This document shows, one piece after another, positions 52,338 through 61,983 of a stretch of 64,000 bases of DNA. The stretch spans positions 10,001 to 74,000 of the forward strand of contig JAEWSJ010000002.1 of the NCBI GenBank assembly GCA_023398335.1, given 5' to 3'. The notes under the pieces were generated by a model. That model saw only the letters and a program-made list of their open reading frames with translations, made no database searches and was not told the origin of the DNA. Numbering within the stretch: the stretch's first letter is position 1; every line of letters starts with the position of its first letter. The stretch comes from Bacillota bacterium. Its GTDB lineage: Bacteria; Bacillota_I; Bacilli_A; RFN20; CAG-288. A program made the translations under genes and the position numbers.

Positions 52338-53804
52338 ATGGCATGTACAACATTATTAGTAGGAAAAAAAGCAAGTTATGATGGCTCAACTCTTATTGCA
52401 AGAAATGATGATAATCCGACTGGAGTCTTTCAAGCAAAGAAACATATTGTAGTTGAAGCGTCTAATGTAAAAAAACAATATAGATCTAAAATATCGAAGA
52501 TAGAAATTGAGTTAGAAGATAAATCTTTAAGATACACTTGCTTCCCTAGTGTTGATAATAAAAATGGTATTTGGGCAGCAAGTGGAATTAACTCAAAGAA
52601 TGTTAGTATGACTGCTACAGAAACTATTACTACGAATCCACGTGTACAAGGTGGAGATCCGTTACTTAAGATTGGAAATCATAAAAAAGGTGATATCACC
52701 TATGGTGGTATAGGTGAAGAAGACTTAGTTGTTTTGGTTTTGCCGTATATTTCTTCTGCAAAAGATGGCGTTATTAGATTAGGCTCGTTATTAGAAAAAT
52801 ATGGTACGTATGAAAGCAATGGAATTGCTTTCAGCGATAAAGATGAGATTTGGTGGTTGGAATCTATCGGTGGACATAACTGGATTGCTAGAAGAGTAAA
52901 AGATGAAGAATATGTTGTTATGCCAAATCAATTTGGATTGGATAAATTTGATTTCGATGATGCATATAACGCTCAAAAAGAAAATATGTGTTCAGGTAGT
53001 TTAAAAAACCTTGTCAAGCAATATAATTTAGATTTGACTCTTAATGGAAAATTTTCTCCTCGTTTGGCATTTGGAAGTCATGATGATAGTGACCATATTT
53101 ATAACACTCCACGTGCATGGTTTATGGAACGCTATTTGAATCCAAAAACTTTTAAATGGGAAGGTGATGATGCCGATTATGCTCCAGAAAGTGATGATAT
53201 TCCATGGAGCTTAGTTCCAGAAAGAAAGATTACAATTGAAGATGTTAAATATTTGTTATCATCGCATTTCCAAGGGACAGAATTTGATCCATATAATAAA
53301 GATGTGAATAATCCAAACAGAAATAAATATCGTGCTATTGGAGTTAATAGAACAAGTGTTCTAACTTTAGCACAAATTCGCGATAATGTTCCATCTTTAT
53401 TATCTTCAATAATGTGGTTTGCTTTTGGTTCAAATGTTCATAATGTTTTAGTACCGGTATTTACTAATGTTGATAAAATGCCATCGTATTTTTCTAACAC
53501 AACATTAAAAGTATCCACTGATAATTTTTATTGGTCATCTCGATTAATTGGTTCGTTAGCAGATCCATACTTTAACTCAAGCGCAATATTATTAGAAAGA
53601 TATAGCAATAAGGTTATGAATTATAGTCATTTCATTTTGAATAAATATGATAAGTTTGATAATTCACTAGATGAGAAAGAACTTGAAAAAGCAAATGATG
53701 AAATTGCAAAGATGGTTCAAGAAGAAACAGATAAAACTTTGAACGATGTCTTATATGTATCAAGTATGCATATGAAAAATTCGTTTAGCAGATCTGATAA
53801 TTAA
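52338..53804 (+). CDS. C69 family dipeptidase
   Basis: The 488-residue N-terminal-nucleophile hydrolase is of the PepD type. The mature nucleophile is the Cys in MACTTLLVGKKASYDGSTLI, exposed after removal of Met-Ala. Further family marks are ARNDDNPTG and DEIWWLESIGGHNW. It cleaves dipeptides, probably in the cytoplasm. I choose ATG 52338 (an in-frame ATG lies at 52323) to give the short N-terminus of the family. A possible Fur-like operator lies upstream. Terminator at 53815-53858. Confidence 0.9.
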   Translation: MACTTLLVGKKASYDGSTLIARNDDNPTGVFQAKKHIVVEASNVKKQYRSKISKIEIELEDKSLRYTCFPSVDNKNGIWAASGINSKNVSMTATETITTNPRVQGGDPLLKIGNHKKGDITYGGIGEEDLVVLVLPYISSAKDGVIRLGSLLEKYGTYESNGIAFSDKDEIWWLESIGGHNWIARRVKDEEYVVMPNQFGLDKFDFDDAYNAQKENMCSGSLKNLVKQYNLDLTLNGKFSPRLAFGSHDDSDHIYNTPRAWFMERYLNPKTFKWEGDDADYAPESDDIPWSLVPERKITIEDVKYLLSSHFQGTEFDPYNKDVNNPNRNKYRAIGVNRTSVLTLAQIRDNVPSLLSSIMWFAFGSNVHNVLVPVFTNVDKMPSYFSNTTLKVSTDNFYWSSRLIGSLADPYFNSSAILLERYSNKVMNYSHFILNKYDKFDNSLDEKELEKANDEIAKMVQEETDKTLNDVLYVSSMHMKNSFSRSDN

Positions 53805-53814
53805 TTGTTTAATT

Positions 53815-53858
53815 AAAAAAATGTTTCTTGTCAATTATATACTTGAAACATTTTTTAA
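53815..53858 (+). terminator. Terminator after the dipeptidase
   Basis: Stem AAAAATGTTTC/GAAACATTTTT with T run; symmetric enough to act in both directions. Confidence 0.88.
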
Positions 53859-53970
53859 ACTGAATAATCGGCTTTATAAAAGTAAGAATATAATTGTAAT
53901 TTTAACATTTGATTTCAAAAAATATCATTAAGAACACTTAAGACTTAAGTCTTAAGATTAATAAACAATA

Positions 53971-54534
53971 CTATTTCTTAAAGAAAGGACATCTTTCTCC
54001 AATGCATTGTTTATTTAAGTTGGAAAACTCGCATTCGATTTTATCGAGTTCCATTTTTACATTGTATTTTTTAAAAACAAATTTTACGCCTTCACTAATA
54101 GATATAAAAGCATTTCTTTTACAACAACGAGGACCACCAATTTTACTCATTATTTCAATTACTGAAGAAGTATATTCCATGTTATCCTTGTAAAAACTAT
54201 TACTCGATAATGGACCTGTTTCATTAATGATTGCTAAACACGCCCCTATAGAGGCGCAAGAGCCACACACTCCCCAATACCCACACATCGCACCTGGCAT
54301 TTTAATTGTTCGAGCTGCAAGCGTATCAAGAGCTTCAATTAAATTAACTTCACCTCCAGCATTTTTATAAGCAACTAGAAATGAGGCACCATCTAAGAAG
54401 TGATGTTCTGGACCATGAATTAATACGTAGTCTTTATGCATGATCGTTTTTACTATAGCAATAGGATTGCTTGATGTTTGTACAATAACATCTTCTTTGA
54501 TTAATCTGTATTTATCTTCTAATGTATATTCCAT
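53971..54534 (-). CDS. DUF5714 Cys-rich protein
   Basis: The 187-residue protein belongs to DUF5714 (function not established). Its core GAMCGYWGVCGSCASIGACL holds four Cys and GPRCCKRN two, with a Cys set near the C-terminus (CEFSNLNKQCIGERCPFF). HGPEHHFLDGA adds a His-rich metal-like site. A redox or metal role is inference. I choose ATG 54534 since CTGGAG lies eight bases upstream; in-frame ATGs extend eight residues further. Monocistronic by appearance. Confidence 0.8.
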   Translation of the reverse strand: MEYTLEDKYRLIKEDVIVQTSSNPIAIVKTIMHKDYVLIHGPEHHFLDGASFLVAYKNAGGEVNLIEALDTLAARTIKMPGAMCGYWGVCGSCASIGACLAIINETGPLSSNSFYKDNMEYTSSVIEIMSKIGGPRCCKRNAFISISEGVKFVFKKYNVKMELDKIECEFSNLNKQCIGERCPFFKK

Positions 54535-54690
54535 GATATTTTCTCCAGTACTCATCAAGTATTAATTAGTTTTCTTGTTATTGATATTATATATTTATAT
54601 AAAAACGATTGTAAATGTTTGTTTTATATAAAAAGAAGCATATCGGTTGGGTGTGTTTCATATAAATTTTTATTCGTGTTTTTTTATCTA

Positions 54691-55010
54691 TTTTGAATCG
54701 GTAATAATTTGATGTATCCTCTTTTACCGACTGGTTCAAGTTGAATTCTTGGATTTGAGCTTTCCCAATTATATCCAATTATTGAAGTATCGTATTTCTT
54801 CTCTGCTTCCAAGATATTCATAATAACTTACTCATAATCTTCTTCATTAAATGGTTCGTCTTGGAACATGAGATACTTTGAAGCTGGTAAATCAGTAACA
54901 TCAAATCCTTCTAAAATCTCCTAGTTATATTCTTCGTAAACTTCAATAGTTTTTGATGATTACTTTTTTTGGGTTATCTATAACTTGAATAAATACGTTT
55001 TTGCACTCAG
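54691..55010 (-). pseudogene. Decayed AraC-type regulator, GyrI-like effector domain
   Basis: The minus strand reads VFIQVIDNPKKVIIK in one frame. A shifted frame then continues SSKTIEVYEEYN, stop, EILEGFDVTDLPASKYLMFQ and DEPFNEEDYE, stop, VIMNILEAEKKYD, GYNWESSNPRIQLEPVGKRG. This resembles the C-terminal effector-binding domain of AraC-family regulators (EILEGFDVKDLPxAKYLVFQ in relatives). The HTH part is missing. Two nonsense codons and a frameshift are visible. The rest of 54535-55227 has nothing else I can support. Confidence 0.7.
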
Positions 55011-55227
55011 AATATAATTTTATTTATCTTTTTACAAAACTATTTTACATTATTTTAATACTATCTCTTTCGAATTTTTTTTGCTAATTGATGTTTTTAA
55101 TCGTTTTTATCAGTATATTTATTCGCTTATTTTAGCTTGCTTATTTTTATCATATTAATTATTTAATAATACGTTTTTTTCTAGTTGATATCAGAAAAAA
55201 TTGTGCTAGTATATTCATGGTCAAATT

Positions 55228-56529
55228 ATGTTACCCATTATTGTTATAGCATCATTATCCATTATTGGAATGCTCACTTGCATTATCTTATATCCCCGAA
55301 TTAAGTTTAAAACATTCTCAATTGAAACATATTGGATTGCTCCGCTTATTGGAGCAATTTTAATTTTAAGCTTAAATCTAGTTTCTTTTGAATCTTTTAC
55401 AAACGGATTAATTAAAGATAACGCAATCAATCCGATTGAAATATTGACCTTATTTTTTTCTATGACGTTAATTTCAATTGTTTTGGATGAAACTGGTTTT
55501 TTTGAAAAACTAGCATCAATAGTAGTAAAGAAAGCTAAGACAAATCAATATACTTTGTTCTTCCTTCTTTACTTGTTAGTTTCGTGTTTAACCATATTTA
55601 CTTCAAATGATATTATCATTATTACTTTAACTCCTTTTATTATTTTCTTTTGTAAAAATACGAAGATTAATCCTATTCCATATTTGATTAGTGAATTTGT
55701 TGCGGCGAATACCTGGTCGATGTTATTAATTATTGGAAATCCAACAAACATATACCTCGGCTCTACCTTTGCTATTTCATTTTTTGAATATTTTGAAGTG
55801 ATGTTTGTTCCAACGGTTTTGGCTGGATTAACTTCATTAGGAACAATGTTCTTATTATTTAGAAAAAAACTTGGTGTTAAAATGGATGCGGTAATAAAAG
55901 AAGTTCATGTTAAAGATAAATTCTTATTTGTATTTTCTTTATCATTACTTTCTTTATGTATTATCTTTATGGCTATATCTTCTTTCATCAATATTCCAAT
56001 GTGGACTGTTGCGTCAGTGTCTTGTGCTTTACTTATTGTGGCGTCTTTCATATATGCAATTATTAATCCTTCTTGCATTAAGATACTTAAAAACAGCGCC
56101 AAGAGATTACCATTTGCGACTATACCATTTATTTTATCGATGTTTGTTTTTGTTTTGGCGTGTAATGAAGTAGAGATTACAAAAGAAATTGCAAATATGC
56201 TTAACCAAATTAATAATCCAATCGTGTCTTATGGATTATCATCTTTTATTTGTGCAAACCTAATTAATAATATTCCAATGTCAATATTTTACTCTTCGGT
56301 TCTTACGTATTCTACTTCTGGAATTAGATCAATATATTCTGTAATCATTTCTTCAAATATAGCTGCCTTCTTAACTCCACTTGGAGCTTTAGCTGGTATT
56401 ATGTGGATGTCTATATTAAAAGATAAAGAGATTAAATTATCATTTTTGAATTTCACCGGGTATGGACTTCTTATTTCTATTCCTACCTTATTAATGGCTT
56501 TTATAAGTCTATATCTTGTTACAATTTAA
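55228..56529 (+). CDS. ArsB/NhaD-like (ion transporter superfamily) permease
   Basis: The 433-residue polytopic membrane protein has about eleven hydrophobic segments. VLDETGFFEKLA and ANTWSMLLIIGNPTNIYLG, with the GNPTNI hairpin motif, are diagnostic of the ArsB/NhaD/DASS ion transporter fold. A second hairpin region CANLINNIPMSIFYS follows as expected for the inverted repeat. Substrate (arsenite, Na+/H+ or dicarboxylate) is not determinable. No strong ribosome-binding site precedes the ATG. Confidence 0.8.
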   Translation: MLPIIVIASLSIIGMLTCIILYPRIKFKTFSIETYWIAPLIGAILILSLNLVSFESFTNGLIKDNAINPIEILTLFFSMTLISIVLDETGFFEKLASIVVKKAKTNQYTLFFLLYLLVSCLTIFTSNDIIIITLTPFIIFFCKNTKINPIPYLISEFVAANTWSMLLIIGNPTNIYLGSTFAISFFEYFEVMFVPTVLAGLTSLGTMFLLFRKKLGVKMDAVIKEVHVKDKFLFVFSLSLLSLCIIFMAISSFINIPMWTVASVSCALLIVASFIYAIINPSCIKILKNSAKRLPFATIPFILSMFVFVLACNEVEITKEIANMLNQINNPIVSYGLSSFICANLINNIPMSIFYSSVLTYSTSGIRSIYSVIISSNIAAFLTPLGALAGIMWMSILKDKEIKLSFLNFTGYGLLISIPTLLMAFISLYLVTI

Positions 56530-56782
56530 CTTTTATCTTTATATAATTTTCCCAAAATATGAACGAGAAAGATATGTTTTAAGTATGATTATTTCATCAC
56601 AATGAATAGATGAAAACAAATTTTTGCATGAACGTATTTTAATAAAAATTGTTTTTGTTTTAATGTTATTTATTAAGCAATTTATTAAGGTGGGCTTTAA
56701 GTGCGTTAATTGTTGTTTTTTTATTTTCAAAGAAATACTTCAACTGTTGTGTTCATTATTCATCACCTCACCATTTAAACAC

Positions 56783-57085
56783 TTATATTTTTTTCTTCTT
56801 TTTATAAACTCTTTGTTTAGTATTGTTTTTCTCTAGGTACATTGAAGGTCTCTTAGTTTGGTCAGAAATAATTAAATCGATGTTTTCATAAAGATCTAAC
56901 GGTTTTAAAATTTTAATGAAACTGTCTAATTGAATGGAAATACCACCCCCAAGTCTCGAGATAGTTCTAATAGAAACGCTAGTCTTTTTTTCTAACTCTT
57001 TTTGAGAAATTCCAGAATAAACTCTGTATAGTTATATTCTCTTTCCAATCAATTGAAGGTATTATTTGCTAGATAATTTATCCAT
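56783..57085 (-). pseudogene. Decayed Xre-family (HipB-like) repressor
   Basis: From ATG 57083-57085 the minus strand reads MDKLSSK, stop, YLQLIGKRI, stop, LYRVYSGISQKELEKKTSVS. IRTISRLGGGISIQLDSFIK and ILKPLDLYENIDLII, then SDQTKRPSMYLEKN, follow in the same frame to the TAA at 56783. The HTH (SQKELEKKTSVSIRTISR) is clear. The tail resembles HipB-like antitoxin-type regulators. Two in-frame stops in the first 25 codons kill it, and no HipA partner lies nearby. The rest of 56530-57512 holds only a further possible remnant. Confidence 0.75.
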
Positions 57086-57289
57086 AATTACACGCCGCAT
57101 TTGTCCTTTTGCGGTTATATTTCATTACAATACGCCATATATGTTTATTATCTTTTAACTTCTATTTATATAATAAAAAATAGAGAAGGTAACTCTTAAT
57201 GATGATATGGAACTTTTGATTATATTATCTTATAACAAAATTTATTGTCTTATTTACTTTTTATTTCACAACGAAACAACAGTGCAAAT

Positions 57290-57366
57290 AGAATGGAATA
57301 TTATATAACATATTTATTTTGTTTTAGAAATCAAACTTGTTCATCTGTAAAATAATTCTTTCCCAT
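57290..57366 (-). pseudogene. Possible transposase orfA N-terminal remnant
   Basis: ATG 57364-57366, with AAGGTGAGTG-type ribosome-binding sequence upstream, opens MGKNYFTDEQV, stop, FLKQNKYVI, stop. The pattern resembles the start of HTH proteins of IS3-type elements (YFTEEQ-x-LKxNPYV). Too short to be sure. Confidence 0.3.
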
Positions 57367-57512
57367 ATTATCACTCACCTTCTTAACTTATAAGTTATAT
57401 CAAAACAAAACAAAATGACTAGTGCGCTTTTTTATAAGTGTCTATTTCATTTGGTACATTTTAAAGGTTTATATATTGTAAAATTATTATTTTTACAATC
57501 CATGAAATTTAA

Positions 57513-58667
57513 TTATTGAAATTCTGTCCCTTTTTCTAATACATCTACATACTCATCAAATCTGTAAGTAACATATCTTTCTTTTTTTGAATTTTTAGAA
57601 ATAATTTTCAAATTAAATAGTTCTTCGATAATCTTTGAAGCTGTTGGTTTTGAAATTTTTAATTTTTCTTGTAGATCTTTACTATCGAAATATGGATGAA
57701 TATATAAAAAGTTTACTGATTTGTAATATTTGCTTTTGTTTATTATACTCATATTATCAATTTTATTCATTGTTTTTTTCTTAATATTATTTATTAAAAC
57801 AATTGCATTATATGCATTTTGGGACATTGAGCATACTCCTTTAAGGAAAAATTTTATCCATGCTTCATAATATCCTTTAAATCTAACATCCATTAATAAT
57901 TCATAATATTCAGTTCTATTTTGCTTAAAATATAAGCTTAAATATAAAAGTGGATATTCTAATATGTTGTTTTCTTTTAGCCAAAGTGGAATTAATAAGC
58001 GTCCAAGTCGTCCGTTATCATCCAAGAATGGATGAATTGTCTCAAATTGATAATGAATTAAAGCAATTTTAATAAGCTTTGGAAGGTTATAATCACTGTT
58101 AATATATTTTTCTAAATCACTAAGTGAATCATGCATTATATCTACTGAAGGTGGAATATATGTTGCATTTAATAAATTACATCCAATAGGTCCTATCCAA
58201 TTATGAGAATGACGCAACTCTCCTGGATTTTTAGTACTTCCTCTTACTCCTTTTAAAAGTTCTGAATGAATCTCTTTTAAATATCTCATTGAAATAGGCA
58301 ACTCATTTAGTTTATCAATTCCGTAATTTAATGCATGAACGTAATTAACTATTTCTTCTGTTTCTATTCTTTTTTCATTACTTTTTTTATTAATTTGTAA
58401 TACATCCGAAAGCGAAGCTTGTGTTCCTTCTATTTGACTTGAAACAACAGCTTCTTTTTGTACATACATTGAAATAAAAATATTACGTTCAGGAAGATTG
58501 TAAGAAATACCATCAAGTTTACCAATCCAGTTGTTTGCTTCACCTAGTAATTCAATCATCTCATTATCCATTTCAATTGCTACTTCGTTAAGTGGAGTAG
58601 GAACATAACATTGGTAATCACTTTGAACGTGATATAGGTGACCTGCTCTATTTGATAATAATTTCAT
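57513..58667 (-). CDS. Fic family protein with N-terminal Fic_N domain and C-terminal HTH
   Basis: The 384-residue protein probably AMPylates or otherwise modifies a protein hydroxyl. The core HPFLDDNGRLGR (212-223) is the Fic motif (HPFx[D/E]GNGRxxR) with Asp in place of the usual Gly after the acidic residue. VSSQIEGTQAS (residues 75-85) carries the inhibitory [S/T]xxxE[G/N] helix, so it is of the self-inhibited class II. A Fic_N domain precedes. The C-terminus (FDSKDLQEKLKISKPTASKI) is a winged HTH. AAGGA precedes the ATG. It is a lone gene in the decaying region, not obviously paired with an antitoxin. Confidence 0.9.
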   Translation of the reverse strand: MKLLSNRAGHLYHVQSDYQCYVPTPLNEVAIEMDNEMIELLGEANNWIGKLDGISYNLPERNIFISMYVQKEAVVSSQIEGTQASLSDVLQINKKSNEKRIETEEIVNYVHALNYGIDKLNELPISMRYLKEIHSELLKGVRGSTKNPGELRHSHNWIGPIGCNLLNATYIPPSVDIMHDSLSDLEKYINSDYNLPKLIKIALIHYQFETIHPFLDDNGRLGRLLIPLWLKENNILEYPLLYLSLYFKQNRTEYYELLMDVRFKGYYEAWIKFFLKGVCSMSQNAYNAIVLINNIKKKTMNKIDNMSIINKSKYYKSVNFLYIHPYFDSKDLQEKLKISKPTASKIIEELFNLKIISKNSKKERYVTYRFDEYVDVLEKGTEFQ

Positions 58668-59227
58668 TCTTATAATATCCTTTACTTATTTTAAGTGTAA
58701 CGTTTTTAAGTAAAATTCCAAACGTTTAATTTTACTTATTTTTTTTAAAATTGATAAATAAGTAAATTTTTAAGAGAAAATCTTTAATTTCCATAATTGA
58801 TATTAATATTATTTTTGCAGTATTTTTTTGTAAATGTCATTAGTAAATTCAACAAAAAATCAAATTCAGCTATTCATTTAATCAATGTTCTTGTATGAAA
58901 TGTTGATATGTTACTAAAATGGAATAACACACATATGGATTCGCTAGTTTTTTCTGGAAAAAAAATTCGCTTTTATCTGCTAACAATATGTTTACTAATA
59001 CAATGTTTATTTTTTTGTGATATTAATAAAAATTAATTATCATTTTCACTTTAATTTGAGCATGAAAAAAAGTGAATTTCATTAAGATTGATGATTTCCA
59101 CCCTTAAAAATGACATTTTTACGCTATTTAAAAATCTAGTAACGCAACAGTCTCTACGTGCGATGAGAGGCTCGGTTATCCAAATCACACGTTTAATAAC
59201 TGTCGAAAAAGAACAAACGAGTGTGTA
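58668..59227. other. AT-rich intergenic gap with no recognisable gene
   Basis: No conserved frame, tRNA or strong promoter seen. A short plus-strand frame (59088-59342) overlaps the helicase 3' end and looks like a shadow. Confidence 0.6.
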
Positions 59228-61975
59228 TCAGTTAGAATGTTTTAAATCAGGAAATCGTGTCAACAAAATATCGGCGTCTCGCTTGCTGTTTTTCTTTTTC
59301 AGCGAAGCAATAATTTTTTTCTCTGATTCAGGCGTCCAATAAATTGTCAAATCTTCTTTTGCCCTTGTTATCGCTGTGTAAAAAATATTATGGGAAATCT
59401 GTTCTTCAACTTCATTTGTAATAACGATCTTCACTGAATCATATTCAAGCCCTTGCGATTTATGAATCGAAACAGCATAGGCTATCTGAAATGGAATCTG
59501 ATAATTTGGCTGAGTGTCATTATCGTAATCTACAGGTTTGAATTTTGAAACATCAAACTTAATTATCGATTTTCCATCACCGCAGTTTTTAACTAGTTCG
59601 AAACCATAGCAAGCCTCGGTAAGCGGATTAATTGATTTGTCAATCAAGATAGTGAAAGAGATTTTGTCATCATCTTGTTCAACGCCAAGGATGGTTCCTT
59701 TTAGGTTGTTGTATAGGACATTTCTAAAACGCGAATTTTCAATGAAAAGTATAGGATCACCTATTTTGAAAGTGTACTGTTTCCAGGTAACTGGCTGATT
59801 CTTGTTATTCTCTTGAAGGTATTTGTTGATATTGTTAATCCCATATAAGCCATCGTAATTCAGGCAGAGGATTATCTCGTCTTCTTTTTTCTTTTTGAAG
59901 ATTGATTTATCTAGGTTGGATGGAATCTTGTATTCATTCAACGTCTCGTCGATTGAGTCATCTAAATCTCTGACCTTTTTCCAAACTTTTGGGAGAAATG
60001 GATTGTTGTGACTTCTAAATTCTCTATCAAGATCGACAAATCTACTTGCATTCAAAAAATGGCGAAGAAGGCTGTACAAATTTCCAAATTGAATGGCTTC
60101 AATCTGATAAATATCTCCGAGGAAAAGAACAAGCTTAAACTTAACCTTGTTTAGGACTGTAAGCATGTTATTCGTGGAAATGTTGCTACACTCATCAACA
60201 ATCAAAACGTCACAATTAGAGGCGTTAAATTCGTCTTTTATGCATTGATAAATGGTTGAATATTGAGCGTTTTTATCTTCGATTTTGTTTCTAAGGTTTT
60301 GAAGAGCGGGGTTCGTGTTGGCTAGGCACAGGGCGTGAATCTTGTCGCCCAAGACTTTCAAAACAAAATTGGCGAATGTGGTTTTTCCTGTTCCTGCTGG
60401 CCAATACACTGCAAAAACATCACTTTCATTAAAAACATTCTGAACCGCTTTTTCTTTCTCTTTATCGTCAAAATCGAGCTGTAATTCCACAATCCTTGAT
60501 TTAGCGTAAGCTAGGTATTCTGGAAACGAAGAGTGTTTGGACCTATCGATAATCATTTTTAGTAATTGATGGGTATTTCGCTCGTCTTCGTTCAAATAGA
60601 CATATTTGCCGAATTGGCATAACTTAGATCCACATCTTTCATTAGGAATTTTCCTATTATATTGTTCGATATTTTCCGCTAATTCCTGTTCGCTAAAGCC
60701 ATCAAGGCTCGTATAAAGCAACGATTGTCTAATAGAGTTATCCGAAATGTCCCTTTTAAGTAACTCACAGTTGTGTTTTGAAACATCAAAGCAATCCATA
60801 AGTGTGCTCATTTTCGGATTGTGCCTTATTAGAGAGGCTCCGAATGGGGTTCTGTCAAAGGGAAGGACCCCACTCTTCAATTTCAAATCAGAGACCTTTT
60901 CATTTGTGGTAAGAGATTTCTGATTGCTGATAATCGTATTATTCAAGGTGTGAAAAAGATAAAGCATAACATTTTTCCCGTCGCCTAAGTTCTGAAGCAA
61001 TTCTCTCGCATGGGAAAACAATTGAAGCAAATAGGTTTCCTTGCCATTATTAAAAACAAATTCAGCAAAATCTGAATAACTATCTTTGCCCAAAAGCAAG
61101 ATCTTATCAATTGATAGTTCTTTTTCCTTAATATATGACATCAAGTTTTGATATTCGATTGTCCTAGTGAAATTGCAGTTAAGATTGATGACTTCTGAAA
61201 TCTTGTTCAGCTCGCATGGCCTTATAGCAATCTCGTAATTAAGCAAGAACATCACATCAACTTTTTCTTCAAACAAATTGACTCTTTGTTTAAGAAATCT
61301 CGCCTTTATTGCGTAATTATCAAAAACATCTAGTGTAGAAAAAGCAACGAACCTATCGAATTTATTGACGCTGTCATATGCATTTGTGATTGTGTATTCG
61401 TAAAAAATAACGCCTTGGCAATAAATCATCTTTTTCTTTTGAACATAATAAGAATCAGCTCCGCTCAAAGGTTCCAATCCAAATGAGATTGGCTCTATTT
61501 GTTTCAATATCTCGACATAATATTTTTCAAACGTGTCATCCAAATCAAGTGGATACTTGTCTATGTTATTAAGCACGCAGATACTGAACTCGTTCTTTAA
61601 TAATTGCTTAATCTTTACTAGGTATTGAATGTATTTGAGAACCAGCCTCTCCGAGTATTCGCCTTCAGGAGAATAATGCGATATAGAGATTTTTAAGTCG
61701 CTGTGAAAACGGTCGAGGCAATGGTATATCTTTTTACCATTTATAAAATTCAGCGCCGCTTCAATATATCGGTGTCTGGTATCAAAATTGTGTTTAGTGT
61801 CCTTTTCGGCTACACAAACGGCGACGGTCTCATCGAAATCGCGCAATAAAGTGATTATCGCTTGAGACATTTCTTGTCTTTCGTCTTCCTTATAGCGATT
61901 GATAGTGTTGTCGATTTGATTGCTTAGGTTTTTTGCTTGTGAGAGCCAGTAATCAAGATTAAATGACGATATCAT
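59228..61975 (-). CDS. Superfamily 1 helicase (RecD2/UvrD_C_2-like) with long N-terminal domain
   Basis: The 915-residue protein has an unrecognised N-terminal half (residues 1 to about 500). An SF1 motor follows: VYWPAGTGKTTF (Walker A, 526-533), LIVDECSNIS (Walker B, 591-600), LFLGDIYQIEAIQFG (motif III-like) and AYAVSIHKSQGLEYDSVKI (motif V/UvrD_C_2). FYTAITRAKEDL is motif VI. It starts eight bases after the HsdR remnant on the same strand, so it probably belonged to a restriction or defence cassette. Whether it still functions alone is unknown. Confidence 0.82.
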   Translation of the reverse strand: MISSFNLDYWLSQAKNLSNQIDNTINRYKEDERQEMSQAIITLLRDFDETVAVCVAEKDTKHNFDTRHRYIEAALNFINGKKIYHCLDRFHSDLKISISHYSPEGEYSERLVLKYIQYLVKIKQLLKNEFSICVLNNIDKYPLDLDDTFEKYYVEILKQIEPISFGLEPLSGADSYYVQKKKMIYCQGVIFYEYTITNAYDSVNKFDRFVAFSTLDVFDNYAIKARFLKQRVNLFEEKVDVMFLLNYEIAIRPCELNKISEVINLNCNFTRTIEYQNLMSYIKEKELSIDKILLLGKDSYSDFAEFVFNNGKETYLLQLFSHARELLQNLGDGKNVMLYLFHTLNNTIISNQKSLTTNEKVSDLKLKSGVLPFDRTPFGASLIRHNPKMSTLMDCFDVSKHNCELLKRDISDNSIRQSLLYTSLDGFSEQELAENIEQYNRKIPNERCGSKLCQFGKYVYLNEDERNTHQLLKMIIDRSKHSSFPEYLAYAKSRIVELQLDFDDKEKEKAVQNVFNESDVFAVYWPAGTGKTTFANFVLKVLGDKIHALCLANTNPALQNLRNKIEDKNAQYSTIYQCIKDEFNASNCDVLIVDECSNISTNNMLTVLNKVKFKLVLFLGDIYQIEAIQFGNLYSLLRHFLNASRFVDLDREFRSHNNPFLPKVWKKVRDLDDSIDETLNEYKIPSNLDKSIFKKKKEDEIILCLNYDGLYGINNINKYLQENNKNQPVTWKQYTFKIGDPILFIENSRFRNVLYNNLKGTILGVEQDDDKISFTILIDKSINPLTEACYGFELVKNCGDGKSIIKFDVSKFKPVDYDNDTQPNYQIPFQIAYAVSIHKSQGLEYDSVKIVITNEVEEQISHNIFYTAITRAKEDLTIYWTPESEKKIIASLKKKNSKRDADILLTRFPDLKHSN

Positions 61976-61983
61976 GTCGCTAC

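Noticed and set aside
56624..56836. Plus-strand hydrophobic frame of 70 residues
   Set aside because: AT-rich low-complexity sequence, no ribosome-binding site, and partly antisense to the Xre pseudogene.
59088..59342. 84-residue plus-strand frame
   Set aside because: No recognisable family and it overlaps the helicase 3' end on the other strand.
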